Part shown: positions 33,386-43,015 of the stretch, in pieces | Layout of the letters: every line of letters starts with the position of its first letter | How positions within the stretch are numbered: the stretch's first letter is position 1 | Assembly: GCA_019787685.1 (NCBI GenBank) | Contig: JAHNUO010000028.1 | Coordinates: forward strand, 248,001 to 312,000 | Source of the DNA: Chiua virens | Lineage: Eukaryota > Basidiomycota > Agaricomycetes > Boletales > Boletaceae | Reading direction: 5' to 3' | DNA length: 64,000 nt | The notes under the pieces: model-generated | What the model saw: only the letters and a program-made list of their open reading frames with translations | The model's database searches: none | What the model was told of the DNA's origin: nothing | Program-made: the position numbers and the translations under genes

Positions 33386-34212
33386 TCAAATGTTCTACTT
33401 GGACCCACCAGTCAAGCTTATGGACCATATACTACCCATTGGTGTCACGAAGAAATATGAGCCAGGTTACCAGGTCAATGATCATGTCACAGGTAAGCAT
33501 GACTTGCAACATTCTCATCAATCAGTATGCTCAAAAATAAAATAAAAATACAAATATCCTCTTTCAGGAGACAACTCATTGTATTGTAAACCTGAAGCTT
33601 CTGATGGTCAGATACAGGTCAACGATGTGGTCATCCTTAGTGCTGCTCAAATGAATGGGATGAGCACCAATACCTCTGAAGACCTGATCACTACATTTCT
33701 TTGTGGACAACATGAGGATGGACGATATGTCTGTCTAGATTTGGAATTGGACAAAGTCAACATCACTTCTGAAGACCTCAAAGTGGCAGTGGATGTGGAC
33801 AGTCTTATCTAGGTAACTTGTTTTCCTTGTTTCAACACTCCCTTGGCAATCTACCTAGGTCCCATAATAGAAGACAAACCTCCTATGCACAAGAACAACC
33901 ATGTGTATGTAGACATTCTAGTTCCACAATCACAGAAGGATGCTGATGCCATCAGGAGCCGTAAGGAGTGGTTGACCATGTCATTTCCATTGTGTGGGAT
34001 TCCATACACCACCTTTGATATGCTGGGCCATGCTGCTAGTGCCATGAATGTGTACATCTGCTTCCCAAGAATAATTCACAGGGATGAGATGACACACCAA
34101 CATGCAAACCACATACCAAAGGAGATCCTCAACTACTTCTGGAAGAACATTTTGCTTCTAGCCATATCCAAACATGTCGATGAAACCAATGCTCCATATA
34201 TGTCACTTACTG
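33386..34212 (+). pseudogene. Unrecognised repeated-family protein, 5' part
   Basis: A plus-strand coding-like series has three blocks: 33386-33494 (PPVKLMDHILPIGVTKKY), 33568-33812 (VNDVVILSAAQMNGMSTNTS, FLCGQHEDGRYVCLDLE) and 33843-34200 (VYVDILVPQSQKDADAIRSR, PFLCGIPYTT-like, FPRIIHRDEMTHQHANHIPK). Introns of about 70-80 and 30 bp seem to lie between. The composition looks like a real protein but I cannot name a family. The last block is cut at YMSLT by LTR-like sequence, and a Lys/Glu-rich piece beyond element E (40300-41205) may be its 3' part. Confidence 0.45.
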
Positions 34213-34583
34213 TCATATACCGCTCCATTCTCCATTTCTCCAGATATAACTCTGTTTCTCTTAGATGATAACTTCAGGTCAATCTACCTCAGGATGCAAC
34301 TCCATGATCCTGGACCTCTATTACATATATATATTTCCTCTTTTGTTTTAGTACATAACCTGTGTCTTGCTTATGAGCACAGCTCCGCCTTCCTCAGTAC
34401 CTGACTTACCTCCAGTTATCTTGTTTCCTGATCTCCTGTCTTACTTAGTTTCTTACCAACTCCATTACTAATCTCCATTCTACTCCGAGTATATAAACTG
34501 TAGTACCCTGACCTTGTACCCTCAGTCTGAATATTAGTTTATTTGTATGACTCACTCTGAACACTCCGAGAAGTCCTTGACGG

Positions 34584-35288
34584 TGTAGGAGTTAGATACT
34601 CCCTACAGTTGTAGGATACATTTTCCTTGCTCTTCATCATGTCATATCACCTCCCGTCTCATCTGCCATCAACTTCGTGCCAGCCCGGTTTCATTCCTAG
34701 CATTTACAGATCATCCGAATCCAATCCGAGTCCAATCCGAGTCAACGCGATCCAATCCGGTTCCTTCGTACGTATTCCGCTTCATCCGATTTGACTTGTT
34801 CTACTCGATTTGGCCTTATTAAGGTCATTACTATCCTAACACCTTTCCTTTCTTTGTCATCTACAAGGTTTGACACTCCTTCTTAGCATACTCACCCTAC
34901 GTCGATCCTGTACACTTACTTAGGGTTGGATTACCTTTAACAGTCCTGGGTTATGCCCAGGACTATAAAACCATGTTTCTAATACAAAAATATTGTCTTT
35001 CTGCATTCAGGAGATCTCCTGTTTACTCTCCCGTGTGTGAGTGAGCTGGATAGTTTTTCTTTTACCTCGTCCTATCATTCCTCTGCGTCTCATCGACTCA
35101 AAACAATACTCTCACGTCCTCGCCTTCACCTGGCTACTTTTACATCGACCACTTTTCATTCTGGATCATTCAGCACCCTCTAGGACTCTTAGACAAACCT
35201 GAATCCATCATTCCTTCAAATATAACCCCCCTTGGGACGAACCTATTGCCCCACCTTTCTTCTTATCACCTATTATTTCTTTTCTACA
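34584..35288 (+). repeat. 5' LTR of element E
   Basis: It starts TGTAGGAGTTAGATACTCCC (GGAGT/ACTCC palindrome) and ends TTTCTTTTCTACA. A perfect 8-bp-stem hairpin (GTCCTGGG, 5-nt loop, CCCAGGAC; 34943-34963) abuts TATAAAA at 34964. Confidence 0.9.
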
Positions 35289-35290
35289 AC

Positions 35291-35308
35291 TGGAGCCCAC
35301 CGCGAGGG
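35291..35308 (+). promoter_or_regulatory. tRNA primer-binding site of element E
   Basis: TGGAGCCCACCGCGAGGG begins two bases after the LTR. The initial TGG would pair with the CCA of a tRNA 3' end, so E appears tRNA-primed, unlike elements A and B. The tRNA was not identified. Confidence 0.6.
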
Positions 35309-35543
35309 GTGGTTTCAGAAGGTTTGGATTCGGACGTCTTTGCTCTCCTACTGCTTTTCCTTCATTTGCCGTGCACCTCGTCTACACCCATCTCCGACCC
35401 GTGCCTTATCCGGTTTCACAAACCGTATTTTTTTCAGATCTGGTTATGATACCTTCTGACTTTTAGTCCCCGTTCACCCTGCTTGCACCCCTGTACCATT
35501 ACTAACCCTTCCTCTGTGTCTCACGATACATCTGCCCTTAGCT

Positions 35544-36378
35544 ATGAAGGCCACGAGCGCATCAGACAATCAACTGACACCATTTCCATCCATCATGATC
35601 GCGGCTAGCATAATCTGGATGCCGTATCAAGGCACCCCAGATGCACCAACCTTCAGCGGAAAAGCTTCCCATCTCCAACCATATCTAGATGACGACAACT
35701 TTCTTTGCACATGTGTTGGACTGCCCCAATCAAAGAAAGTACGGTATGCATTGCATTACATTGATCCCAGTATACGCAACCTTTGGGAGACCCTACCTGA
35801 AGCGGTTGCCGATCCGCCGGATTGGCAGGCGTTTGTTATAGCTGTCAAGACACTCTACCCAGAACTCGATAACCGGTACTGTTTCAAGGATCTCCAAAAT
35901 CTCGTCAATCACTATCAATCCAAGTCAATGCGCTCCCTTGATGAGCTGGGGAAGTATATTCGGGAATTTACAAAAGTATCATCATTCCTTCTCACCTGAC
36001 AACAAATAGCAACTCTTGATCGAGACTTTCTTTTTCTTAGTGGTTTCCCAGTCGATTTACAGTACAAGATTTGTCGACGGTTAGCAATCCTGCAACTGGA
36101 TATCCACCTGGATGCCTCGTATGCGCTCAATGACGTTCGTGACGCAGCCAAGTTTCTTTTATCAGGATCACATTCTTATTTTATACCTACACCTTCGCTT
36201 TGCCTTCGATCACCTTCACTTTCGCTACCTGACACTTACAATCCACTTCCGTATAACCGACCCATCTCTTCATCCGTTTTTATTTCACCATCAACCCAAG
36301 GACCGCCTACTAACTCGTATAGTTCTGCGGTTATCACACTGGTTACAGACATCAACCCGTGTGTTGCTCTGTCATCGT
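35544..36378 (+). pseudogene. gag: Element E gag, one premature TGA
   Basis: The frame opens at ATG 35544 and runs 151 codons through PDAPTFSGKASHLQPYLDDD, a typical gypsy gag start, and YQSKSMRSLDELGKYIREF. It meets TGA at 35997-35999 and stays open in the same frame for about 125 further codons (QQIATLDRDFLFLSGFP, DIHLDASYALNDVRDAAKF). A single CGA to TGA change at a CpG explains the stop. No zinc knuckle was recognised. Downstream at 36396-36445 a 25-bp unit is tandemly doubled. Confidence 0.8.
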
Positions 36379-36395
36379 GACCGTTGGTTACGGAA

Positions 36396-36445
36396 TGACC
36401 GACGGATTTTATTATCGATTTGACCGACGGATTTTATTATCGATT
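36396..36445 (+). repeat. 25-bp tandem duplication
   Basis: TGACCGACGGATTTTATTAT plus five bases occurs twice head to tail (36396-36420 and 36421-36445) with identical sequence, followed by a partial third start TGACCG. Confidence 0.9.
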
Positions 36446-38105
36446 TGACCGTGTTAACTGAACCAGTCTCACCACTCTCAATCCTGATTGCACCTCGCAC
36501 AACCGTCATCACAACACCTCTCAGCATCATGGACGCGCAGTCAGCCTGTCCTTGCGACCTACTTGACATCAAACCGGACACTCTGTCATATTCGGTAACA
36601 ACTCGGCCAGTAGTACACAACACAGCACCATGTCCAATCGAAACCGATTGTGATTCAGACGATCCAAATGACAGGTTGGTCGAACCCATAATCAGCCCTG
36701 CCATTTGTTGTTGTGTCCGCACTCGGTCTCACATCCGATCCGGCCTATCGACCCATCCCCCATTCGTGCCGATCATTTTCCCTTTTCCTACTAAAGCTGC
36801 TTCATCTGCGGACTGCTATTATACTGAGTCAGGCATTACTGGCCGGTAATATCATTTCGATCCGCAGCATACACAAGCCGCCTCAGCTGTACCCTGACCA
36901 TCCCAGGCATTCATTTTTATCTATTTTTGTTTCATACCCACGCAAGACTAACATTTTAGGACGAACAAGTGTCAGCCGGTTTGTAAGGGATCGTCATGAT
37001 CCGCCGGCTGAGACAGTCCTAACCGGTCGTATCCGGATTGCTGCCGTTTGCGTACTCCCAAGGCCCACGAAACATCTGAACATTCGTGCGGGCACCTTTC
37101 AACTACTCATTCTACCTACACATGAGTCCTTACCCCATTTTAATCCACCTCCTTCTTGCATTCGTTCATCCACGTTCCTGTCGTTTACTATTCAAGTTCC
37201 CCTCGTTCACATCTGGTCTTCCATTACGGCCGCTTTGCCTTTGTTCTCACCATCCGCCTTGGCAGCCGGTTTCACCACAGAGCCTTCAAAACTTAATCCG
37301 TCTATTCCTCATCTGTCACTGCTTAATCCGCAAGTACATATAACGCTTTCCTTGCAAACTTTCAATGCCCAGGAGGTCATCATTTCAAGTTCCCCTCGGT
37401 GTGAGCTTGGTTGGTACCTAATACCAAGCTCAGTTTTTCATGTTTTTAGTCGCATAACATGCACTTTCGATGCCATCCGCTTGTATACAGATCTGTTTCT
37501 GCACATTACTAACTGGTTCATTGATTTTATAGTTCAACCTGATGATCCGCCATTGTTAGTCGACATCACGACTACTTGGCAATGGTCCAAGCATCGTCTC
37601 AAAGCATAAAACATACAGTCAGCCATATGATACATATCTGTCTCTATCCCAGGATTCGATCCAGTGCCTCTAAAACAATGAAAACCACCGCTAAACACAC
37701 AGACAATTCATACAATACACTCTTTCCTTCGATACAACAAGACAGAAAAATAAAACAACGAAACCATTCGTATACTGCCAGTTCCTTTGCCTTCAATCAT
37801 AACTGTTGTTACTTAGATATTCACTTTCGCTACTACTTCTTTTCTCTCATCCGAAACCGAATACTGTCATATGCAATCTGGCTGCTCGGCGAAGCTCTTC
37901 GTGCAGGTATAGACTCGAAAGATGACTGAAGAAGACAAGCCAGATGGACAACCGCACCCCATATTAATTATTCTCGTTTCTTTTCACTCACATTTTGTGT
38001 TATTGATCACTTTCCATTCATTGCTTAATTAGGGATTGCGACCGGATTGGACACAGGACACGGATTGATTGCTATACTACGACACAGCGGGAACAACGAC
38101 TCTAT
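36446..38105. other. Element E interior without recognised genes
   Basis: Pyrimidine-rich sequence. A 298-codon open frame on the plus strand (36713-37609) is rich in Pro, Ser, Leu and Ile with no domain or RT/integrase motif; its openness may just reflect composition. The sequence CAAGTTCCCCTCGG recurs at about 37388 and 39532, the latter next to the 3' LTR. Confidence 0.4.
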
Positions 38106-39392
38106 CTACAGAAGCCATAGTATGGCCTTCACCTTCTCCAACTCAGCCTCCTTCAATGCAATTGCCGTCCCTTTATCCGCCAACTGCATCTCAAGCGTCT
38201 TGTACTCGGTTTTGGAGGCGAGCAGCTCTGCCTCCATAGTGAGCACAGCCCGTTTGGCCATGTTGACCTGAGAGCACATGGGTCCGTCTTGACCCGATGT
38301 CTTCTGCTTCTTCTTGGGGCCCGTATCCTCTTCCTCCTCGTTGTCCACGATGGATGCCTTAGCCTTAGGACGTGGCTTCAGCCTTGCCTTGCATGTATCC
38401 AGAACCGGATTGGACGGTTCTGTGAAGAGTTGGTGCGGTGGTACGAATACCACCAGTTTTTGCGAAGCTAAACTGTGTATTAATACACACGGACTGATGA
38501 GCAATGTATTATTACTCACCTGGGACCCTTGTCGCTTCTGCCTTCCCATCCGTCTTTGCCCTCTTGCCGCCACGTCCGCTTGAATAGGTGCAGCTCTGGC
38601 GGTCCTTTCTGCAGCGTCTGCATACACGACTAGGAACCCCAAAACAGGGGTACCCTGCGCCCTCGCACCGCTCACATGGCACCTCGTGGTCGATGTTGCC
38701 TTCCTCCCATAGTGAATCAGTATGGGTCGGTGGCGTGCTCTTGGCTGTGCTGCTTTCAACAATGATCGGCTCGGCCTCGCCCTCCGACTCGTTCTCCATC
38801 ACAATAGGATGCTGTGTGTATAACCTAGTTAGCATCGCGCGTACCAGATATGTATCCGGACATGCACCTTCCATTTCTCTCTCCCCTCTGGCACTTTCCC
38901 CTTCTCCTCATGCCTCCTTCGCGTCTTCTCGTCTCCTGCATCCTCTCATTCCTCACTCTCGTGCACTGCTGCCATTGCCTTCACCGCATCATCAGCCGCC
39001 TTTCATAGCTTCCCAGCCGCGTCCCACCGTCCCACCACCTTCTGCAACTCTTGAATTGTGAGGGTGACCGCATTGTCAACCCAAGCCTCGACGCCGGCAT
39101 CCCGAGCCTGTCGAAGGCAATCGCTGAGATGTTTCTGTAAAAATGAATAGTTCGCGGTTAGTACATGATGAGACATGATCGGTTAACTATGTACCAGGAT
39201 CTCATCCCATTCCTCTCGCCACATTGTCTGCTCCTCGGCCAGGTCCTCCCTATCATCCAGGATCATCTTCGCAAAGTCCCTGGTGTGTCCATTCGCATGC
39301 TTCAGCTCCATCTCGGCGAAGACACATGGTTTGTACAGATCAACCGCTTTCTGCGTGTCCATGTATTTGAGGATCGACTCGGCATATGACAT
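38106..39392 (-). pseudogene. Antisense Zn2Cys6-like coiled-coil gene
   Basis: Four exons on the minus strand join in frame: 39392-39195, 39134-38868, 38811-38520, 38467-38106, 1119 nt in all, or 372 codons plus stop. Introns are 52-60 bp with GT-AG ends, and the first two have a CTAAC branch-like site. The N-terminus is charged (AVDLYKPCVFAEMELKHANG). Residues 201-229 carry C-X2-C-X6-C-X7-C-X2-C-X6-C, the spacing of fungal Zn2Cys6 DNA-binding clusters. A Lys/Arg-rich, nuclear-signal-like PKKKQKT follows, with a C-terminal coiled coil. Two TGA codons in exon 2 (39003-39005 and 38946-38948) interrupt it; both could be CGA before CpG decay. A nuclear regulatory role is inference only. Confidence 0.72.
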
Positions 39393-39545
39393 AGTGGAAG
39401 TTTAAAAGATAAAAGGAATGGAAGAGCAGTGTGGACGTGACACGTTCAAGTAATGTCCGGTGACACATTGTTCAGTTTTCAAACCCAGCTCGCCCGTACA
39501 TCACGTGACTGACTGAGGACAGTCAGCATCCAAGTTCCCCTCGGG

Positions 39546-40250
39546 TGTAGGAGTTAGATACTCCCTATGGTTGTAGGATACATTTTCCTTGCTCTTCATC
39601 ATGTCATATCACCTCCCGTCTCATCTGCCATCGACTTCATGCCAGCCCGGTTTCATTCCTAGCATTTACAGATCATCCAAATCCAATCTGAGTCCAATCT
39701 GAGTCAATGCAATCCAATCCGGTTCCTTCATATGTATTCCACTTCATCCGATTTGACTTGTTCTACTCGATTTGGCCTTATTAAGGTCATTACTATCCTA
39801 ACACCTTTCCTTTCTTTGTCATCTACAAGGTTTGACACTCCTTCTTAGCATACTCACCCTACGTCGATCCTGTACACTTACTTAGGGTTGGATTACCTTT
39901 AACAGTCCTGGGTTATGCCCAGGACTATAAAACCATGTTTCTAACACAAAAATATTGTCTTTCTGCATTCAGGAGATCTCCTGTTTACTCTCCCGTGTGT
40001 GAGTGAGCTGGATAGTTTTTCTTTTACCTCGTCCTATTGTTCCTCTGCATCTCATCTACTCGAAACAATACTCTCACGTCCTCACCTTCACCCAGCTACT
40101 TTTACATCAACCGCTTTTCATTCTGGATCGTTCAGCAGCCTCTAGGACTCTTAGACAAACCTGAATCCATCATTCCTTCAAATATAACCCCCCTTGGGAC
40201 GAACCTATTGCCCCACCTTTCTTCTTATCACCTATTATTTCTTTTCTACA
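39546..40250 (+). repeat. 3' LTR of element E
   Basis: It has the same length as the 5' LTR. By eye about 23 sites differ, of which about 20 are CG in one copy and TG or CA in the other, or TG against CA. The hairpin-TATA arrangement is conserved at 39904-39931. Confidence 0.9.
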
Positions 40251-40315
40251 ACGGTCTTCACTCTGCTTGACTCCACTTTATGTGTTGAGTCTTACATCTA
40301 CCTCCATTCTCCACA

Positions 40316-41205
40316 CATCCAAAATATAGGGACAGACTGTGACAAGGGTGCACCACATACGGTGAAGCCAAGTCCCATCTGACACTACAACACTGGAGAT
40401 CTGGAGTTGGCTACCTCTGAGTTGCATGGTCTCTAACACTTACCCTGGATGAGGTGCAATTCAAGTCTCGCAAAGGAAAGAGCAAGAAGGCAGGTCAGCC
40501 CAAGGCAGTTCTATTCACCCTGCTCTCCCTGGAGTATATTTTGGATGAAACCATGCTATATCTAGGAATACCATCGACTCATGAAGGACCGCTCTGTGGC
40601 CAAGGAGTTTGAGATTACAGATTGCTTGGGAAAAATATTTTCTTTGCTTCAAACATTGCCAGACACTTCAAAATGTAGCTCAAAGACACCCAGAAGGACT
40701 TGGAGATGCAAAGAAGGCAAGATTGTAATGCTGATCAATTCAAAGTACTACAAAATTGAAGATATTTTGAAAGGGAAAACTCAAAAACCCTGGCAAAAGG
40801 TCACTCACATTTTAAGGCCATAAAACAAGCTTCAAATGGACATTATGGAACATATGGGTTATGACAAGCTTCTAGCTAACAAGCAATTGATTGCAAAGAG
40901 GTGCAGAATGAGACAGGGGAGGGATAGAAAGTCTGCAAAACAAAAGAATACTCAGAAACCTCCTCCTACTAGACAACAGAAGCATCAGGATAAAAAGGAG
41001 GAGGATGAGGGCAAGGGGGAGGATGATAAGGGGGAGGGGGAGGATGATGAGAGAAAGGGAATGATGATGAGGGAAAGGAGGGGGAGAGTGATGAGGGGGA
41101 GGGGGAGGGGAAGGGGAAGCATGATGAGGACAAAGATAAGGATAAAGATGAAGATGAAGATGAAGATGAAAATTTTGCAGATGAAGAGGACAATAATGAG
41201 TGACA
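40316..41205 (+). pseudogene. Low-complexity 3' part of unrecognised protein
   Basis: Frames at 40581-40823 (FEITDCLGKIFSLLQTLPDT, IVMLINSKYYKIEDILKGK) and 40836-41205 look coding. The last section is A/G-rich low complexity encoding Lys, Glu, Asp and Gly runs (GAGGAGGATGAGGGC-like repeats, 40990-41170). It may continue the gene cut at 34212. In-frame stops lie between blocks. Confidence 0.4.
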
Positions 41206-41225
41206 GGAATAAGCATATTGTAATA

Positions 41226-41560
41226 CTGTACTTGTCTCAAATAAATCATAATAGGATACTAGGATGGATGCAAGATATGGTCCCTGCACCCCATGTATAT
41301 AATGCCCATAGACCATGATACAATACTCAAAATGATCCCAATAAATTATTTGAATGATGTACCTTACCCTCCTCCCTCCTCCCCTTCACTGGTCTCAAAT
41401 AAATCAGAAAGGTCCATTAAGAGTGAAAACAATGTTCCTCACATGTATATAACACTCACAGACCATGATACAATATGTAGAATTGTATCAAAAAAATATT
41501 TGAGAGATACATCTCACCCTCCCCCCTCCCCTCTTACCCTGCTCAAAAATTATTCTGACT
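41226..41560. repeat. Diverged tandem duplication, about 165-bp unit
   Basis: Two neighbouring copies share in order CTCAAATAAATCA, CATGTATATAA, AGACCATGATACAATA, TATTTGA and a CCCTCC-rich end. The units start near 41230 and 41393. Divergence is considerable, so it is old. Confidence 0.75.
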
Positions 41561-42519
41561 GCTGTTTTCTTAGAAAACTTATTTGGGGCATCCTAACATA
41601 TATATAAACAATCTCCAATCATTACATCACCCAGATTTTGGTTTTCAAATTGCAATTACAATTACCCCAGGCTTTGTATGGTGATGCTTGCTTTGACTTG
41701 TGCTGCAGTGTGCTCTCCTGAAGTTTTAACCATGATACCTGACATTCTGACCATCTCATTTTCAAGATCTTCATTGTCATCCACAAGTTTGAATCAGGTG
41801 ACCACAAGCAGATTGAGTTCTCATATGATACTGCAAATGATACTTATCTAAAACTCCTTCAACTGCTCATGGAAATCAAGAGCAGGAAGCCTCTTGCTTG
41901 CTTGCCACAAACTGATGTCAAGCATCTTCAATGAATGCATGTATGTTGGGTTGTTTAACTTAGTGACAGTTTGCCAGTGTTCAAACTCACAATTTTTACA
42001 GCAGGGCTACTAAGCAAAAACCCCCCTTGTGAGCTATAAATGTGGTTGACATTGATGGCATGGATGAATGATGAGTTTCCAAATGGTAGGGACAGCTGGC
42101 TGGGTTGTAAATTGATTTTTCTCTATTGGTTTTCCATTCTTTTGGGCCTGGAGTCCTTTTTCTTTCAACTCTGAGTTGAAGCCTTGGGGTATAGTTTTCT
42201 ATGTATAGCACTATCACCCAATGATAATCTTTTGAGTTTTATGCATGATTAGGCATATTGTATGTCACTAAGATGCTATAATACCACATAACACTTACGG
42301 GTGAGCATACAGACCTATCTACTTTATGCATGGTTCCATAAAACAGCTTATTATGCATAACTATTTACTTTTATGTATAATTATGATTTTTGGTTCTTCC
42401 TGATGCTCTGTGCTTCCGAGGAACATCTGGGAGACAGATTTAACGTGGAAAAAGAAGGATCGAGGTAGAAGCTGACCATCATTGCGCTGACTTGGGTGCT
42501 GCCCGCCTGGACAAACAAG
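41561..42519. other. Unassigned AT-rich sequence at the TE/gene boundary
   Basis: No gene recognised. Several TTATGCATAA-like palindromes occur at 42238-42375. Composition switches from AT-rich to CpG-rich at about 42,400. Confidence 0.4.
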
Positions 42520-43015
42520 CCGCTCTACAATGCACATCACATCTAGGATGACGCACATGAGCATCCATCGAGCACAGGTCAAGCGGGCACATACCAGCCA
42601 CATCCAAAATGCCTCCGTCTTGTTCTTGGGTGGTGGATTGTCATGTCTGTCCATGCGATTCCGAGTCAGTCTCCCAGAATGGCACAAAAAATGGCATGGC
42701 ACGCACGTCATGGCATCAAACTCGTTGACGTTGGTAACAAAGTCCATCTCCTCCGGCGGGACCGTGCGTTCGTGCATGACAAGCCTGACAGAAATGTACA
42801 ACACGGGGAAAAACATGATCGGAAAGTAGTCAGTGACGAAGGTAGCGGTAGACCAGTTCCCCTTGAGAAAGACTTCCCAGGCGCTGAACTAGAGGGGGGG
42901 GTTAGCCAACTCGACTCACCCACCGGGGACGAGACACGCGACATGCACGGAAAGGAGCAATGCCGACCCGCCTGTGGCCCAATACCCCACATATGGTTGC
43001 ACGGATACCTGGATC
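42520..43015 (-). pseudogene. Amino-acid permease C-terminal fragment
   Basis: On the minus strand, short exons read QPYVGYWATGGSALLLSV, then FSAWEVFLKGNWSTATFVTD, YFPIMFFPVLYISVRLV, PPEEMDFVTNVNEFDAMT and NPPPKNKTEAFWMWL. This matches the last transmembrane helices and the conserved PEEMDFVTN tail of fungal amino-acid permeases (APC superfamily), which import amino acids at the plasma membrane. GT-AG introns separate the pieces. The first roughly 80 percent of the protein is absent and the fragment butts onto UTP7 sequence at about 43016, so it is a relic or captured fragment. Confidence 0.72.

Larger units (their letters stand above)
34584..40250 (+). mobile_element. LTR retroelement E with antisense gene
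   Basis: Two 705-bp LTRs (34584-35288 and 39546-40250) share direct flanks ACGG (34580-34583, 40251-40254), which points to one insertion event. A primer site TGGAGCCCACCGCGAGGG starts at 35291. The 4.2-kb interior holds a gag pseudogene on the plus strand and a four-exon gene on the minus strand. No RT, protease or integrase was recognised, so the copy depends on another element. No clear polypurine tract precedes the 3' LTR. It is CpG-richer than everything to its left, hence younger. Confidence 0.85.
34213..40315 (+). mobile_element. Possible older solo LTR containing element E
   Basis: Around element E the flanks 34213-34583 and 40251-40315 would join into one block with a TATA box (GAGTATATAAACTG at about 34489) that interrupts the unrecognised protein. 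This looks like an LTR promoter region into which E inserted. The ends and target duplication cannot be fixed by eye. Confidence 0.35.

Noticed and set aside
36713..37609. 298-codon open frame in element E
   Set aside because: Pro/Ser/Leu/Ile-rich, no domain, and the region is pyrimidine-biased so long open frames are expected; described only as part of the interior.
40872..41316. Minus-strand Pro/Ser/Leu-rich frames
   Set aside because: Mirror image of the A/G-rich low-complexity tract on the plus strand.
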